64,000 nucleotides of DNA from Cupriavidus pauculus (GCF_002858765.1 NZ_PJRP01000002.1:666598-730597), one strand, 5' to 3'; numbered from the stretch's first letter, positions 34,374 through 44,157 are shown. The notes: generated by a model from the letters alone, not told the origin. Made by a program: numbers and translations.

Positions 34374-34734
34374 GTCTCGGGCTCCACACAAATCCATGAT
34401 CTTCATATCGGGATGGCCAGCGCGCATTCAACACGCCAAACCTAATCCGGGGGGGCGGCAATTTCGGTGGCCTGGCGCACACATGACGCGGGCCTGCCAG
34501 ACGCGCGCTGCGGGACGACTTGCAGGCGCCAATACAGGTGCGATTGTAGCGGACTCCGGACATTTCACGCGGAGTGGCCCTTGAGGGACACTGACACGGC
34601 CTTTACGCCATCCCGATTGCACTTGTTTCATTTTTAACGGCAGTTCGCTGCGCCATTGTTTATGCTGGATTTTGATGCCCGCTAGAGCCGGCGCGGTGTC
34701 GGAACCCCCTGAACGCGGGAAAGGGAGCGAGCAG
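34374..34734. other. 361-bp gap between flavin reductase and msrA
   Basis: Divergent intergenic region. No RNA gene, long repeat or convincing promoter pair was recognised. The part near 34610-34675 is AT-richer than its surroundings and may hold the msrA promoter. AGGGAG shortly before the msrA ATG is a good ribosome binding site. Confidence 0.4.
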
Positions 34735-35277
34735 ATGGATCACGAACTTGAGATTGCCACGCTCGGTGGCGGGAGTTTCTGGTGTCTGGAAGCGGTGTTC
34801 CAGCAGGTGCATGGCGTGCGTGCCGTGGAGTCGGGCTACACCGGAGGCTATGTCCACCATCCCACCTATCGCCAGGTGTGCGAGGGCGATACGGGCCACG
34901 CCGAGGTGGTGCGCCTGACCTTCGACCCTGCCACGATCACGTTCCGCGAGATTCTGGAGATCTTCTTCTCGATCCATGATCCGACCCAGCTTAATCGCCA
35001 GGGCAACGATGTGGGCCTGCAGTACCGCTCGATCATCTTCACGCATTCCGAGGCCCAGCGCGCCGTGGCCGAGTATGTGATGGGCGAACTGGTGGCCAAC
35101 AAGGTGTTCGACGCGCCGATCGTGACGCAGCTTGAACCGGAGCAGCCGTACTGGCGCGCCGAGATGAGCCACCAGAACTACTACCAGGAGCACCCGGCGC
35201 AAGGCTACTGCGCGTTCGTGATCACGCCCAAGCTGGCGCAGTTCCGGCGCGACTTTTCGCACCGCATGCGTCGCTAG
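34735..35277 (+). CDS. msrA: Peptide methionine sulfoxide reductase A with catalytic Cys replaced by Ser
   Basis: A 180-residue MsrA family protein. The fold markers are all present: ESGYTGGYVHHPTYRQVCEGDTGHAEVV, DPTQLNRQGNDVGLQYRS and EPEQPYWRAEMSHQNYY. However, the invariant active-site motif GGCFWCLEA reads GGGSFWCLEA: codon 14 is AGT (Ser, 34774-34776) where the family has the nucleophilic Cys. One base change from TGT explains it. In characterised MsrA this change abolishes reductase activity, so the protein may be inactive, altered in function or affected by a sequence error. It converges with the DUF72 gene by a 4-bp overlap. The start is set by GGGAG. Confidence 0.88.
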   Translation: MDHELEIATLGGGSFWCLEAVFQQVHGVRAVESGYTGGYVHHPTYRQVCEGDTGHAEVVRLTFDPATITFREILEIFFSIHDPTQLNRQGNDVGLQYRSIIFTHSEAQRAVAEYVMGELVANKVFDAPIVTQLEPEQPYWRAEMSHQNYYQEHPAQGYCAFVITPKLAQFRRDFSHRMRR

Positions 35278-36353
35278 GCAGGCAGGGTCGCGTCTTCCAG
35301 CCGATCGGCAATGGCCGCGGCCAGCCGGGCGATGCTCAGCGGCGCGCAGCCTTCGGCATTGTTGCTGACGATGACGTAGGCGGGCTGGCCAGTGCGCAAC
35401 GTGTTCGCCACCACGTCGGCGATGGCGTCGCGCGTCGCATCGTCGGGGTCTACGAGCTTGTCAAAGGGCATGTAGGCCTTTTCGGCCATCGCATAAGAGC
35501 GGCCCTCGCGCAGCATCCAGCGCAGCACCAGCGGGCCGGGCGCGCCGTCGTCCATCAGCGCCTGCGCCTGGGCTTGGCGCGATACCGGCGGCAGGCGGTC
35601 ACGGGCAGCCAGGCAGAAGCGCACGCCGCGCTCGCGCAGCAGGCGGATGTAGCGCGGCGTCAGCAGCGCCGGATCGCGCATCTCCACGGCATAGCACGCG
35701 TACGGGGTCAGGCTGGGGTCCAGCGGCGGCAGCGCGGCCAGGAAGGCGTCGAGCCGCGCGAAGAACGCCGGCCCGTCATCGGCCACGCTTTGCAGTGGCG
35801 ACAACTGGAACAGCAGCGGCCCGCAGCGCAGGCCAAGCCCACCCGTGGCCGGCACGATGAAATCGCGGATGGCAATTTCGGCGTTCAGGAATGCCGCGTT
35901 GGCCAGGCGCCCTGTGCCGTCGGGGCCGCGCAGCCACGCATCGCAGACGCTGGCCGGGGCCTTGACCAGAAAGCGGAAGCCCTCCGGCACCTGTGACGCG
36001 TAGTTCAGGTAGTCGGCTAGCGGAATCGGACCGTAGAAGCCGCGGTCGATGCCTGCCGCATGCAGCAGCGGGTGCTGGCCGCAGGCGCGCAGGCCCTTGC
36101 GGGATAGCAGGCTTTCCGTGTACTGGCCGTCGTAGACCATGCCGTGCCAGCCCGGATATGACCACGACGAGGTGCCGAAATACAGGTTGGGCGGCAGCCG
36201 GCCGGCGAGCGCGGTCAGCGCGGCATCGGGCGTCCAGGGCTGGACGACCTTGCCAACGGGCTTTTTATTTTCGGGGGTGCCGGCCGCGGCGGGCCGGGGC
36301 GAGGCGTCCGGCGATGCCGGGGCATCGCCGAACAGGTCGAGGTTGTCAGTCAA
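35274..36353 (-). CDS. DUF72 domain protein (YecE-like)
   Basis: A 359-residue protein of the DUF72 TIM-barrel-like family. Typical motifs are LYFGTSSWSYPGWHGMVYDG, GFRFLVKAPASVCD, LLFQLSPLQS, CYAVEMRDPALLTPRY and YVIVSNNAEGCAPLSIARLA. The N-terminal 40 residues are a low-complexity extension (DAPASPDASPRPAAAG). Biochemical function is unknown for the family. It overlaps the convergent msrA stop by 4 bp and starts 3 bp before the end of cfa on the same strand, so it may be co-transcribed with cfa. Confidence 0.85.
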   Translation of the reverse strand: MTDNLDLFGDAPASPDASPRPAAAGTPENKKPVGKVVQPWTPDAALTALAGRLPPNLYFGTSSWSYPGWHGMVYDGQYTESLLSRKGLRACGQHPLLHAAGIDRGFYGPIPLADYLNYASQVPEGFRFLVKAPASVCDAWLRGPDGTGRLANAAFLNAEIAIRDFIVPATGGLGLRCGPLLFQLSPLQSVADDGPAFFARLDAFLAALPPLDPSLTPYACYAVEMRDPALLTPRYIRLLRERGVRFCLAARDRLPPVSRQAQAQALMDDGAPGPLVLRWMLREGRSYAMAEKAYMPFDKLVDPDDATRDAIADVVANTLRTGQPAYVIVSNNAEGCAPLSIARLAAAIADRLEDATLPA

Positions 36354-36356
36354 ACG

Positions 36357-37598
36357 TCAGACGGCATTTCCAATCGGAGAGGCGTAAATATAGCGCCGCG
36401 AGATCGGGAACGTGTCGGCGGCGCGATTTGCCTTCTGACACACCACCTGGTGCAGCGACATGATGCTGTTGGTGAACGCGTGCTCGCAGCCGGCCAGGTA
36501 GACGCGCCAGATGCGGTACTTTTTCTCGCCCACCATGGCCCGGATCGCGTCGGCGTTCGTCTCGAAGTTGTCGCCCCAGTGCCGAAGCGTCTGGGCATAG
36601 TGCCGGCGCAGCAACTCCACGTCGAACGCCTCCAGGCCGCCCTTGGCCATCGTGTTCAGCACCATGCTGATGTGCGGCAGCTCGCCCTGCGGGAAGACGT
36701 AGCGGTCCATGAAGCCCGAGCCGTCGAGCGGCACCGCGCCGCTGTCGGGGTCGGTGGCCGTGATGCCGTGGTTGATTGCCACGCCATCGTCCTTGAGCAG
36801 GTCGTGGATGCGCTGGAAGTAGCCGATCAGGTTGTCCTTGCCCACGTGCTCGAACATGCCGACGCTGGTGATACGGTCAAACTGGCCCTGGATATCGCGA
36901 TAGTCCTGCAGCCGGATCTCGACGCGGTCCTGCAGCCCGGCGGCCTTCACGCGCTCGGTGGCCAGGTCGAACTGGTTCTGCGACAGCGTGATGCCCACGC
37001 ACTGCGCGCCGAACTTCTGCGCGGCGCGAATGACCAGCGCGCCCCAGCCGCAGCCGATGTCGAGCAGGGTCTGGCCCGGCTGCACGTGGATCTTGGTCAG
37101 GATGTGATCGATCTTCTTGAGTTGCGCCGTGGCCAGGTCTTCGACGCCTTCCTCGAAATACGCGCACGAATACACCATGCGCGGATCGAGCCAGAGCGCG
37201 TAGAACGCATTGGAAACATCGTAGTGATACTGGATCGATGCCTTGTCTTCGGCGCGGCTGTGCGCGAAATGCTGCGCCACCTTGGCCAGGGCGCCGCCCG
37301 CACTGCGCGCGGCGGCTGCCGACAGGCCATAGCCCATCTTGATGATGTCGGCCAGGCGGCCATCGAGGTCGATCTTTTCCTGGACGTATGCCTCGCCCAG
37401 GTTGTCCAGGCTTGGCGAGAGTAGCAGCGGCAGCGCCGAGGCCTCGCGTACGGTCAGCGTGACCTCGGGTTTGTCGAACTGGCCAAGCTGGTACTCGCTG
37501 CCATTCCACAGCCGTAGCCTGACAGGCAGGTTGGCGTGCTCGCGCACGTCGGAAATCCAGCTATCAAGCTGCTTGTCAATTGCGTGCTTGAAGAACAT
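36357..37598 (-). CDS. cfa: Cyclopropane-fatty-acyl-phospholipid synthase
   Basis: A 413-residue SAM-dependent enzyme that adds a methylene bridge to unsaturated membrane lipid chains, usually in stationary phase or acid stress. The SAM motif LLDIGCGWGALVIRAA and the active-site segments YHYDVSNAFYALWLDPRMVYSCAYF and GMFEHVGKDN are present. ATG at 37598 gives MFFKHAIDKQLDSW and is preceded by GGGAGAAA; the longer upstream frame is not protein-like. It lies just upstream of the DUF72 gene. Confidence 0.95.
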   Translation of the reverse strand: MFFKHAIDKQLDSWISDVREHANLPVRLRLWNGSEYQLGQFDKPEVTLTVREASALPLLLSPSLDNLGEAYVQEKIDLDGRLADIIKMGYGLSAAAARSAGGALAKVAQHFAHSRAEDKASIQYHYDVSNAFYALWLDPRMVYSCAYFEEGVEDLATAQLKKIDHILTKIHVQPGQTLLDIGCGWGALVIRAAQKFGAQCVGITLSQNQFDLATERVKAAGLQDRVEIRLQDYRDIQGQFDRITSVGMFEHVGKDNLIGYFQRIHDLLKDDGVAINHGITATDPDSGAVPLDGSGFMDRYVFPQGELPHISMVLNTMAKGGLEAFDVELLRRHYAQTLRHWGDNFETNADAIRAMVGEKKYRIWRVYLAGCEHAFTNSIMSLHQVVCQKANRAADTFPISRRYIYASPIGNAV

Positions 37599-37854
37599 GC
37601 GGCTTTCTCCCGATTGGTTGATTATCCCTCTCGAATGAAATGCCCCGTGGTCGGCTGCGCAGACTGCGTGTTGGAACGCAGCACTGGCCCTGGGGGCGCA
37701 CCGATGCATGGCCGGTGCGGCATCCCAACAACTTTAATCCAAATCGCGGAATTGTGCAGTGTGGGGCGCCGCAGTCAGTGGCTGTCAGCACAAGCAGACA
37801 TTGACGATGCAGCGATGGCTCCCGGTGCAGCGAGCCGCCCCACGATGTGCCGGC

Positions 37855-38493
37855 TCAGGGCGACAGCCGGACGATCTGCCAGGTGCCGTCGGCCTGCTGC
37901 CGGAAGGCGATGCGGTCGTGCAGGCGCGACGGGCGACCCTGCCAGAACTCGATCCACGTCGGCCGCAGGCGGTAGCCGCCCCAGTGCGGCGGGCGGGGTG
38001 GGTTGTCGCCGAACTTGCTGCGGAAGTCGGCTTCGCGTGCCTCCAGCACGTCGCGACCGGCCACCTCGCGGCTCTGTTCGGATGCCCAGGCGCCCAGGCG
38101 CGATCCAAGCGGGCGCGACGCGTAGTAGGCGTCGCTCTCGGCATCGTCCACCTTCTCGACGATGCCTTCCACGCGCACCTGGCGTTCGAGCTGCACCCAG
38201 TGGAACAGCAGCGCCGCGCGCGGGTTGGCTTCCAGATCCAGCCCCTTGCGGCTTTCGTAGTTGGTGAAGAACGTGAAGCCGTTGGCGTCCATGCCCTTGA
38301 GCAGCACGATGCGCGCCGACGGCTGGCCATCGGCGCCCACCGTAGCCAGCGTCATCGCGTTGGGTTCGGGCAGCTTGGCCTGCATGGCCTCGTCGAACCA
38401 GTTCTGGAACTGGCGGATCGGGTTGCCTGCCACGTCGGTTTCGGAAAGGGCGCTCAGCATGTAGTTGCGGCGCAGATCAGCGAGTTGGGTCAT
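37855..38493 (-). CDS. pdxH: Pyridoxamine 5'-phosphate oxidase
   Basis: A 212-residue FMN enzyme oxidising PNP/PMP to PLP in vitamin B6 salvage. The family order is clear: [56 protein letters not shown] and the C-terminal [26 protein letters not shown] at 38493 gives the standard length. A 256-bp gap without recognised elements separates it from cfa. Confidence 0.96.
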   Translation of the reverse strand: MTQLADLRRNYMLSALSETDVAGNPIRQFQNWFDEAMQAKLPEPNAMTLATVGADGQPSARIVLLKGMDANGFTFFTNYESRKGLDLEANPRAALLFHWVQLERQVRVEGIVEKVDDAESDAYYASRPLGSRLGAWASEQSREVAGRDVLEAREADFRSKFGDNPPRPPHWGGYRLRPTWIEFWQGRPSRLHDRIAFRQQADGTWQIVRLSP

Positions 38494-38622
38494 ATCGCAT
38501 ATCGAAGAGTCGGGCCGCACGGGAACCGTGCGGACGAGGATGATTCGAGTATAGCGAATGCGCCGCTCACCGCATTTGCGCCATGGCAAAGCGGCATCGC
38601 TGTTTTACGAGTCCGCCAGTTG

Positions 38623-39822
38623 CTAGTCCGACAGTTTCGGCGCGGCGATCTTGCGCGTCTGCCGCCGCGAGTAGTAGTTGGCCATACCCATTGCGCCCGC
38701 CATCGACAGGAAGATCGGCAGCATGCCCAGTGCGGTACCCACCACCCCGAACGTGAGCGGCCACACCACCTGGCTGGTATTGAGCACGGCGGAACGCAGC
38801 CCCAGTGCCTCGCCGGCGCGGCCCGAAGGCGAGACCGTATGCAAGATGTTCATGACATTGGGCTGGGCACTCCCCAGCGCCAGGCCCAGCACGAACGCCA
38901 GGGCGCACATGAGCCAGAAGTGCGACACGAACGGATAGACCACGTATGCCAGCGCGCCCACCAGCAGCGCCAGCCGGATGATTTTCCATTCCGAGAAATG
39001 GCGCGACACCATCGGCATGGCAATGCGGATGGCCAGTGTGGCGATCGAGAATGCCCCGAGCACCCAGCCGATCATCGACGGCGACAGGCCGATATGGGTG
39101 CCCTGGATCGGGATCAGGAACGCGTGCAGGTCCCACGCGGCGGACAGCACCGCGCTGGCGACGAACACGGCACGCAGTTCGGGATGCTGGAGCAGGTCCA
39201 GCGTCGAGTGGCGCGAGCCGTCTTCGATGGCCATGCGCCCGGCGTTGCCGCCAGTGGCCGGTAGGCGCGGCCGCACATACTGCAGCCCGGCCTGGCCCAG
39301 CAGCGCCACGCCCACCAGGATGCAGAACGCGGTACGAAAGCCCGCGTGTTCGATCGTGTAGCCCATGGCCACGGGCCCGAGCGTGCCCGAGATCGACAGC
39401 CCCAGCGCATGCAACGTGTAGTTGCGCAGGCGGGTCTCGTTGGTCGACACCTGCCCGATCAGCAGTTGCATGGCCACCTGTACCAGCATGAAGCCCACGC
39501 CGATCAGCGCGCACGCCGCGTACAGCGACGCAATGTCATGCCAGATCGCGGGCAGCAGGGTACCGGCCACCACCATCATCGACCCGGCCGTCATCGGCAG
39601 GCGCGGGCCGATTTCGTCGATGCGCTTGCCGGCGCGAATCGCCAGGAACATCGGCAACAGCGCATAGAGCGACATCAGGATGCCCAGCGTGACCGTGGAC
39701 GCCTTGAGCGAGATGGCAAATAAGGAAACGACGACACGACTGGCGTTGAACGCCACGTGGTTGCACACCGTCAGCGCGATCAGCCAGCTGATCGGGGGAA
39801 CGGCGGCATGAGGCAACGTCAT
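38623..39822 (-). CDS. MFS family transporter
   Basis: A 399-residue carrier with about 12 membrane helices. The MFS loop 2-3 motif appears as AIRAGKRIDEIGPRLPMTAG, and a second half begins after the RLPATGGNAGRMAIEDGSRHS loop. Substrate unknown; with no linked catabolic genes a drug/metabolite exporter or importer are both possible. The start at 39822 gives MTLPHAAVPPISWLIALTVCNHV. A 362-bp regulatory-looking gap precedes it. Confidence 0.85.
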   Translation of the reverse strand: MTLPHAAVPPISWLIALTVCNHVAFNASRVVVSLFAISLKASTVTLGILMSLYALLPMFLAIRAGKRIDEIGPRLPMTAGSMMVVAGTLLPAIWHDIASLYAACALIGVGFMLVQVAMQLLIGQVSTNETRLRNYTLHALGLSISGTLGPVAMGYTIEHAGFRTAFCILVGVALLGQAGLQYVRPRLPATGGNAGRMAIEDGSRHSTLDLLQHPELRAVFVASAVLSAAWDLHAFLIPIQGTHIGLSPSMIGWVLGAFSIATLAIRIAMPMVSRHFSEWKIIRLALLVGALAYVVYPFVSHFWLMCALAFVLGLALGSAQPNVMNILHTVSPSGRAGEALGLRSAVLNTSQVVWPLTFGVVGTALGMLPIFLSMAGAMGMANYYSRRQTRKIAAPKLSD

Positions 39823-40184
39823 GGCAGGGGGTGCGCGGGGGCGGGGAAGGTGGTTCGCGCCGCCGGCAAGGGTCTCTGGTCCGGACGATAAGACGCGCGA
39901 AAAAAGAAAATCAGTGCGGCCGGAGCCGCACCTTACAAGGCATCGCTGGCCAGGCTGGAACCCGGCAAGCGAAGGCGTTGCGCGTCGTTGTTCATTAATT
40001 GCTTGCTTAATCAACGACCAGCCGATTATGCGACTGCGAGTGGGATCTGCACAACATCGGTGTCGTAGGGCGTGCCAAATCCGCAACACATTCGATACAC
40101 CTGTGTTGCGGATATGCCGCTGGTGTCAGCGTGCAATGACGAGAGCGGCTGTCGGCGGCCGTGCCGCCGCGTGCTAGCCACCCG
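39823..40184. other. 362-bp gap upstream of the MFS gene, with two inverted repeats
   Basis: The region between the asmA stop and the MFS start holds no convincing gene. It contains an AT-rich ATTAA-N8-TTAAT motif at 39994-40011, and a long perfect inverted repeat at 40079-40113. Either may regulate the MFS gene on the minus strand. Confidence 0.5.
40079..40113. promoter_or_regulatory. Perfect 12-bp inverted repeat ATCCGCAACACA-N11-TGTGTTGCGGAT
   Basis: Two 12-bp arms match exactly around an 11-bp spacer (TTCGATACACC), 72 bp after the end of asmA and 257 bp before the MFS start. No T tract follows, so a terminator is unlikely. The arm and spacer lengths suit a dimeric regulator site or a stable RNA hairpin. 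Confidence 0.55.
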
Positions 40185-42512
40185 CTAGCCGCCCTGGTAG
40201 AGCTGCTTGTCGTTGTCCGGTCGCAACGGCGGCTGCTGCACGGTAGGGCCCGGAATGCGCGGCTGGGTCGGCGGCGGGGCCAGCTCGCCGCGTGCGGCGT
40301 CCGACTTCGTGGGCGATTCGGGAATGGCGGGGCCGACTTGCTGCTGGCCCTTTGGCGCGGCCGGTCCCTGGTAGGTCTTGCCCGGCGGCGGCGCGGTAGG
40401 TCGCTTCTTGAGTTCCGCCAGTAGCGCGGCGCACTGGCTTTCGTCGCCGCCACCGGAGATGTCGAGCAGCGGCACCACCATGGCCACCGGGGCGGTCAGG
40501 GCCAGCGCCAGCGCGCCGCCAGCACGCAGGGCCAGGATGGCGATGTTCGGGCTCACCGACGGGTTCTTGAACGTGCCACCCACATAGAGCGGCGAGCGCA
40601 GCGAAATGATGCGCAGCCCCTTCGAGTTGGGATGGATCGTCAGGGCCAGGCGTTCGTCCTTGAAATCGACCGCGCCGTCGGTGTTGATAATGGCGTCCTG
40701 CGTATCGAGCACGAAGGTCTGAACCCGGGCGATGCCGTTCTGGAAGCCAAACGCACTGGCGCCGCAGTTGATCTGTACCGGCTTGTCGCCGAACAGTTTC
40801 GAGATCACCACGCTGCCCACGTTCAGGCCCATGGCTTCGAGGATGAACTTGCTGACGGTGCCGTTTTCCACCAGCAGCTTGGCCTCGCCATTCGACGATC
40901 CCAACAGCGCGGCCACCGAATTGCCCGTGGCTGACAGCTTGGCGCTACCGTTCACCTCACCGACGCTGGCGCGGGTACTTTCCACCTTCGGGAACAACTG
41001 CTTGATCTTCAGGTGCCGCGCGGTCATGTCGATCTTGGTCCCCATCGGTTCGCGCTTGCCGTCGAGCTCGATGGTCGACACCAGATTGCCGCCAGCCACG
41101 CCGAAGTTGAGCGGATCGAGCCGCAGCACGCCGTCGGTCAGCTTCAGGTGCGTGGTCAGGTCGGTGATCGGCAGGTCTTCATTGCGCACGATGCGCTTGC
41201 CCGTGAACTTCACGTCCGCGTCGATCTCGTCCCAGCGTTCAGTGCGGAATGGCGCCACCGGCAGCTTCTTGTCCGCGGGCTGCTTCACGGGGCTGTCCTT
41301 GGCCGCCTGGCCTGGCTTGGCACCGCCGCCGATCAGCGGCGCCAGGTCGGCGAACAGCATCTGCTTCGAGACCAGTTCGCCCGACAGCAGCGGGCGCGGC
41401 GAGCGCTGGGCAAACGTGAGCGTGCCGCCCAGGTCGCTGCCGCCCACCTTGCCGGTGAAGTCTCGGTAGGTATAGGTCGACGCGCCTTTCTTCAGCGTGG
41501 CCACCAGCCGGCCGCGCGTTTCATACGGCGGGGTGGACGGCAGCACGATACCGGTCAGCTTGTAGAGCGACGCCATGCTGTCGCCAGCCAGCGTCAGGTT
41601 GACGTCGAGCGCGCCAAGGTGGGCCGGATTGGTCACCGTGCCTTCCATCGTGGCGTGGGTGGCGCCCACGCGCACATCGGCCTGTACCGGATAAGGCGTG
41701 TCCACGTCGCGCAGGCTCAGCACGGTGCCTGCCTTGCCGGTGGCGTTGATGGTGGCCTGGTTGTAGTGGCCCACGGCTTTCCAGCGGATGCCGTAGCGGT
41801 CGTCGTTGCCGGTCTTGCCGCCCTTGTTGTCGTTGGCCTTCGCCTCGGGGGTCGATGCGGCGGAGCCCTGCGATGCGGCCACGGCCGATGCGTCGGACGG
41901 CATCAGCGCGCCGTCGCGTGCCTTGTCGTAGATGCCCTGGTCGCCAACGGTGTCGAGCGTGGCCTGCAACTGGATCTTCTCGGCGGCGTCGTCCAGCGCC
42001 AGGTTGCCGCGCTGGAGCACCACTTCGCCAACATCGAGGTGCCATTTCGACTTGCCCGAATCGGTCTGCTTGCGCAGGTCGAAGGTCCAGTTGTTGCGTT
42101 TGTCGGCCAGCCGTTCGAGCCACACGGCGGGGCTGTCGACGACGATGGTCGGCACGTTGATCTCGTGGGCCAGCAGCGGCAGCGGGCGCAGCACGAAGAT
42201 CAGTTCGCGGACGGTGCCCATGTTGGGGGCCTGGGCCCAGTCGGGGTTGCCCACGGTGATGTCCCTGGCCGACAGCCGCGGCCATGGCACAAACGTGCGC
42301 CAGCCGGTCTCGCCCTGGCCACGTTTCCAGGTGACGGTCAGATCGCCATTGATGGCGAAGGGGCGCCCGATCGACTCCGAAATCTTGTCGTTGAGCCACG
42401 GCTTGAGCCGGTTCCAGTCGAAGGTCAGGATGATGACGACAAGGATCGCGATCAGCGCCAAGGGCGTGAACACGCTCCAGAAAACGATCTTGTGGCGACG
42501 CGAGGCGGGCAT
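40185..42512 (-). CDS. AsmA family protein
   Basis: A 775-residue inner-membrane-anchored periplasmic protein. The N-terminal membrane helix (KIVFWSVFTPLALIAILVVIIL) is followed by the AsmA start DWNRLKPWLNDKISESIGRPFAINGDLTV, a long beta-rich region and the conserved C-terminal domain with INTDGAVDFKDERLALTIHP and LRSPLYVGGTFKNPSVSP. The last 70 residues are Pro/Gln-rich. AsmA-like proteins are linked to phospholipid transport and outer-membrane homeostasis. Two internal linkers (about 205-230 and 385-405) are low-complexity. Confidence 0.88.
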   Translation of the reverse strand: MPASRRHKIVFWSVFTPLALIAILVVIILTFDWNRLKPWLNDKISESIGRPFAINGDLTVTWKRGQGETGWRTFVPWPRLSARDITVGNPDWAQAPNMGTVRELIFVLRPLPLLAHEINVPTIVVDSPAVWLERLADKRNNWTFDLRKQTDSGKSKWHLDVGEVVLQRGNLALDDAAEKIQLQATLDTVGDQGIYDKARDGALMPSDASAVAASQGSAASTPEAKANDNKGGKTGNDDRYGIRWKAVGHYNQATINATGKAGTVLSLRDVDTPYPVQADVRVGATHATMEGTVTNPAHLGALDVNLTLAGDSMASLYKLTGIVLPSTPPYETRGRLVATLKKGASTYTYRDFTGKVGGSDLGGTLTFAQRSPRPLLSGELVSKQMLFADLAPLIGGGAKPGQAAKDSPVKQPADKKLPVAPFRTERWDEIDADVKFTGKRIVRNEDLPITDLTTHLKLTDGVLRLDPLNFGVAGGNLVSTIELDGKREPMGTKIDMTARHLKIKQLFPKVESTRASVGEVNGSAKLSATGNSVAALLGSSNGEAKLLVENGTVSKFILEAMGLNVGSVVISKLFGDKPVQINCGASAFGFQNGIARVQTFVLDTQDAIINTDGAVDFKDERLALTIHPNSKGLRIISLRSPLYVGGTFKNPSVSPNIAILALRAGGALALALTAPVAMVVPLLDISGGGDESQCAALLAELKKRPTAPPPGKTYQGPAAPKGQQQVGPAIPESPTKSDAARGELAPPPTQPRIPGPTVQQPPLRPDNDKQLYQGG

Positions 42513-42706
42513 AAGGGGGTGGACTCCTGGTGGCAGCCGTGCGGCGGATCAACCACTGCACTGGTAATTGTAGGGAGGCCAATCGTGGGTGGTTGTCGGC
42601 CTCAGGCTGACATTTCGGTCGTCGGGACGCCTATTTGTCGCCAGGCGGTCGATCGGAAGAAATCCCGCCGGTGACATAAAATGCCGGCAGATTTGAGAAT
42701 TCCACT

Positions 42707-43576
42707 ATGACCATCGCCCCCACGCCCCTTGCAGAGCAAGACCTGCCCGCGCCCCTGTCACACGAAAGCCCTGCCGACGACGACTACCATCGCCGATTTG
42801 GCGGCGTCGCACGCCTGTACGGCGCGCATGGCCTGGCCCGGCTGGAGGCCGCCAAGGTGTGCGTGATCGGTATCGGCGGCGTGGGCAGCTGGGCGGCCGA
42901 GGCGCTGGCGCGCAATGCGGTGGGGCGTATCACGCTGATCGACCTCGATCACATCGCGGCCTCGAACACCAACCGGCAGATCCACGCGCTGGGCGACGCC
43001 TACGGCCGCGCCAAGGTGGAAGCCATGGCCGAGCGCATCGTGGCCATCAACCCGCGTTGCCGCGTGACGCAAATCGACGATTTCGTGACCGAGGACAACG
43101 TGGCGGCATTGCTATCAGGCTTCGACTATGTAATCGACGCCATCGATGCCGTAAAGGTCAAGACCGCCATTCTGGGCTGGGCGCGCCGCGAAGGCGTACG
43201 TGTGATTACGTGCGGCGGCGCGGGCGGCCAGCTCGACCCCACGCGCGTGCGCATCGAGGACCTGGCCCGCACGATCCAGGACCCGCTGCTGGCCAAGGTG
43301 CGTGGCAATCTGCGCCGGCAATGGGGCTTTCCGCGCGATCCCAAGAAGAAGTTCGGTATCGAGGCGATCTACTCCGACGAGCCGCTGCGCTATCCGGAGC
43401 CCGAGCAGCAGGCGTGCGAGATCGACGAAGTGCCGCCCGCTCCGACTCGTGGCCCGCAAGGCCTGGCCTGCGCAGGCTTTGGCTCATCGGTGGCGGTGAC
43501 GGCGGTGTTCGGGTTCGTGGCGGCGTCGGCGGTGATCGGCGCGCTGGTAGCTGACCAGGCGCCGGCCGCCAGCTAG
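42707..43576 (+). CDS. tcdA: tRNA threonylcarbamoyladenosine dehydratase
   Basis: A 289-residue E1-like ThiF/MoeB family enzyme that converts t6A37 to cyclic ct6A in tRNAs with ATP. The N-terminal RFGGVARLYG precedes the nucleotide site VIGIGGVGSWAAEALAR and LIDLDHIAASNTNRQIHAL; a YSDEP segment and the C-terminal ACAGFGSSVAVTAVFG helix match TcdA/CsdL. A TAAAAT hexamer at 42677-42682 is a candidate -10 element. Monocistronic. Confidence 0.93.
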   Translation: MTIAPTPLAEQDLPAPLSHESPADDDYHRRFGGVARLYGAHGLARLEAAKVCVIGIGGVGSWAAEALARNAVGRITLIDLDHIAASNTNRQIHALGDAYGRAKVEAMAERIVAINPRCRVTQIDDFVTEDNVAALLSGFDYVIDAIDAVKVKTAILGWARREGVRVITCGGAGGQLDPTRVRIEDLARTIQDPLLAKVRGNLRRQWGFPRDPKKKFGIEAIYSDEPLRYPEPEQQACEIDEVPPAPTRGPQGLACAGFGSSVAVTAVFGFVAASAVIGALVADQAPAAS

Positions 43577-43578
43577 GC

Positions 43579-44157
43579 TCAGGCGGCCAGCGTCCGCAGC
43601 AGGCCGCCGACGGCGGCATCGTCGGGCGCCTGGTTGTCGAAGAAGATCAGCTCGGGATATTCGGCCGGATCCGGCGAAAACCGGCGGGCGCGGTAGGCGT
43701 CCCAGTGCGTGAGCTTGTAGGCGTCGTTGGGGTTGGCGCGGCGAATGATGCGCGCATGCGCCTCGTCCTCGGGCAGGTGCACCCACACGATCTGGGTGCG
43801 GGTGCCTTCCGGCACATGCAGCCATTGCGGGTCGGTCAGCTGATGGGCGCGAATTTCGCGCGACAGCGGGCCGATCACGATCACGCTGATGCCCAGCGTC
43901 AGGTTCTCGCGTGCGGTATCGAGCAGGCCCTCGTATTCGGGGTCGCGCAGGTTGTCCAGATAGGCCGGGCTGTCGCGGTCGTTGGGGTCGCCGGTGATGG
44001 CGCGCATGGCGGCCGCGCTGTAGCGCCCGTAGAGCGTGTCCTTGTCGAGCAGGCAGAACGGTTCGCCGGTGGCCTGCATCAGCGGGCCGATCAGCCGATG
44101 GGCGAGGGTGGTCTTGCCGGTGCCGGCGTGACCGCAGAAGAAGATCAGTCGGGGCAT
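43579..44157 (-). CDS. P-loop ATPase/kinase-like protein
   Basis: A 192-residue AAA/zeta-toxin-like nucleotide kinase of unknown substrate. The Walker A motif GHAGTGKTTLAHRL lies at about residues 9-16, with FCLLDKDTLYGRYS following, in the position where small-molecule kinases carry a catalytic Asp, and RIIRRANPNDAYKLTHWDAY resembling a lid. ATG at 44157 starts just before the P-loop; GTG at 44184 is an alternative, and neither has a clear ribosome binding site. It converges with tcdA with a 2-bp gap. Confidence 0.75.
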   Translation of the reverse strand: MPRLIFFCGHAGTGKTTLAHRLIGPLMQATGEPFCLLDKDTLYGRYSAAAMRAITGDPNDRDSPAYLDNLRDPEYEGLLDTARENLTLGISVIVIGPLSREIRAHQLTDPQWLHVPEGTRTQIVWVHLPEDEAHARIIRRANPNDAYKLTHWDAYRARRFSPDPAEYPELIFFDNQAPDDAAVGGLLRTLAA

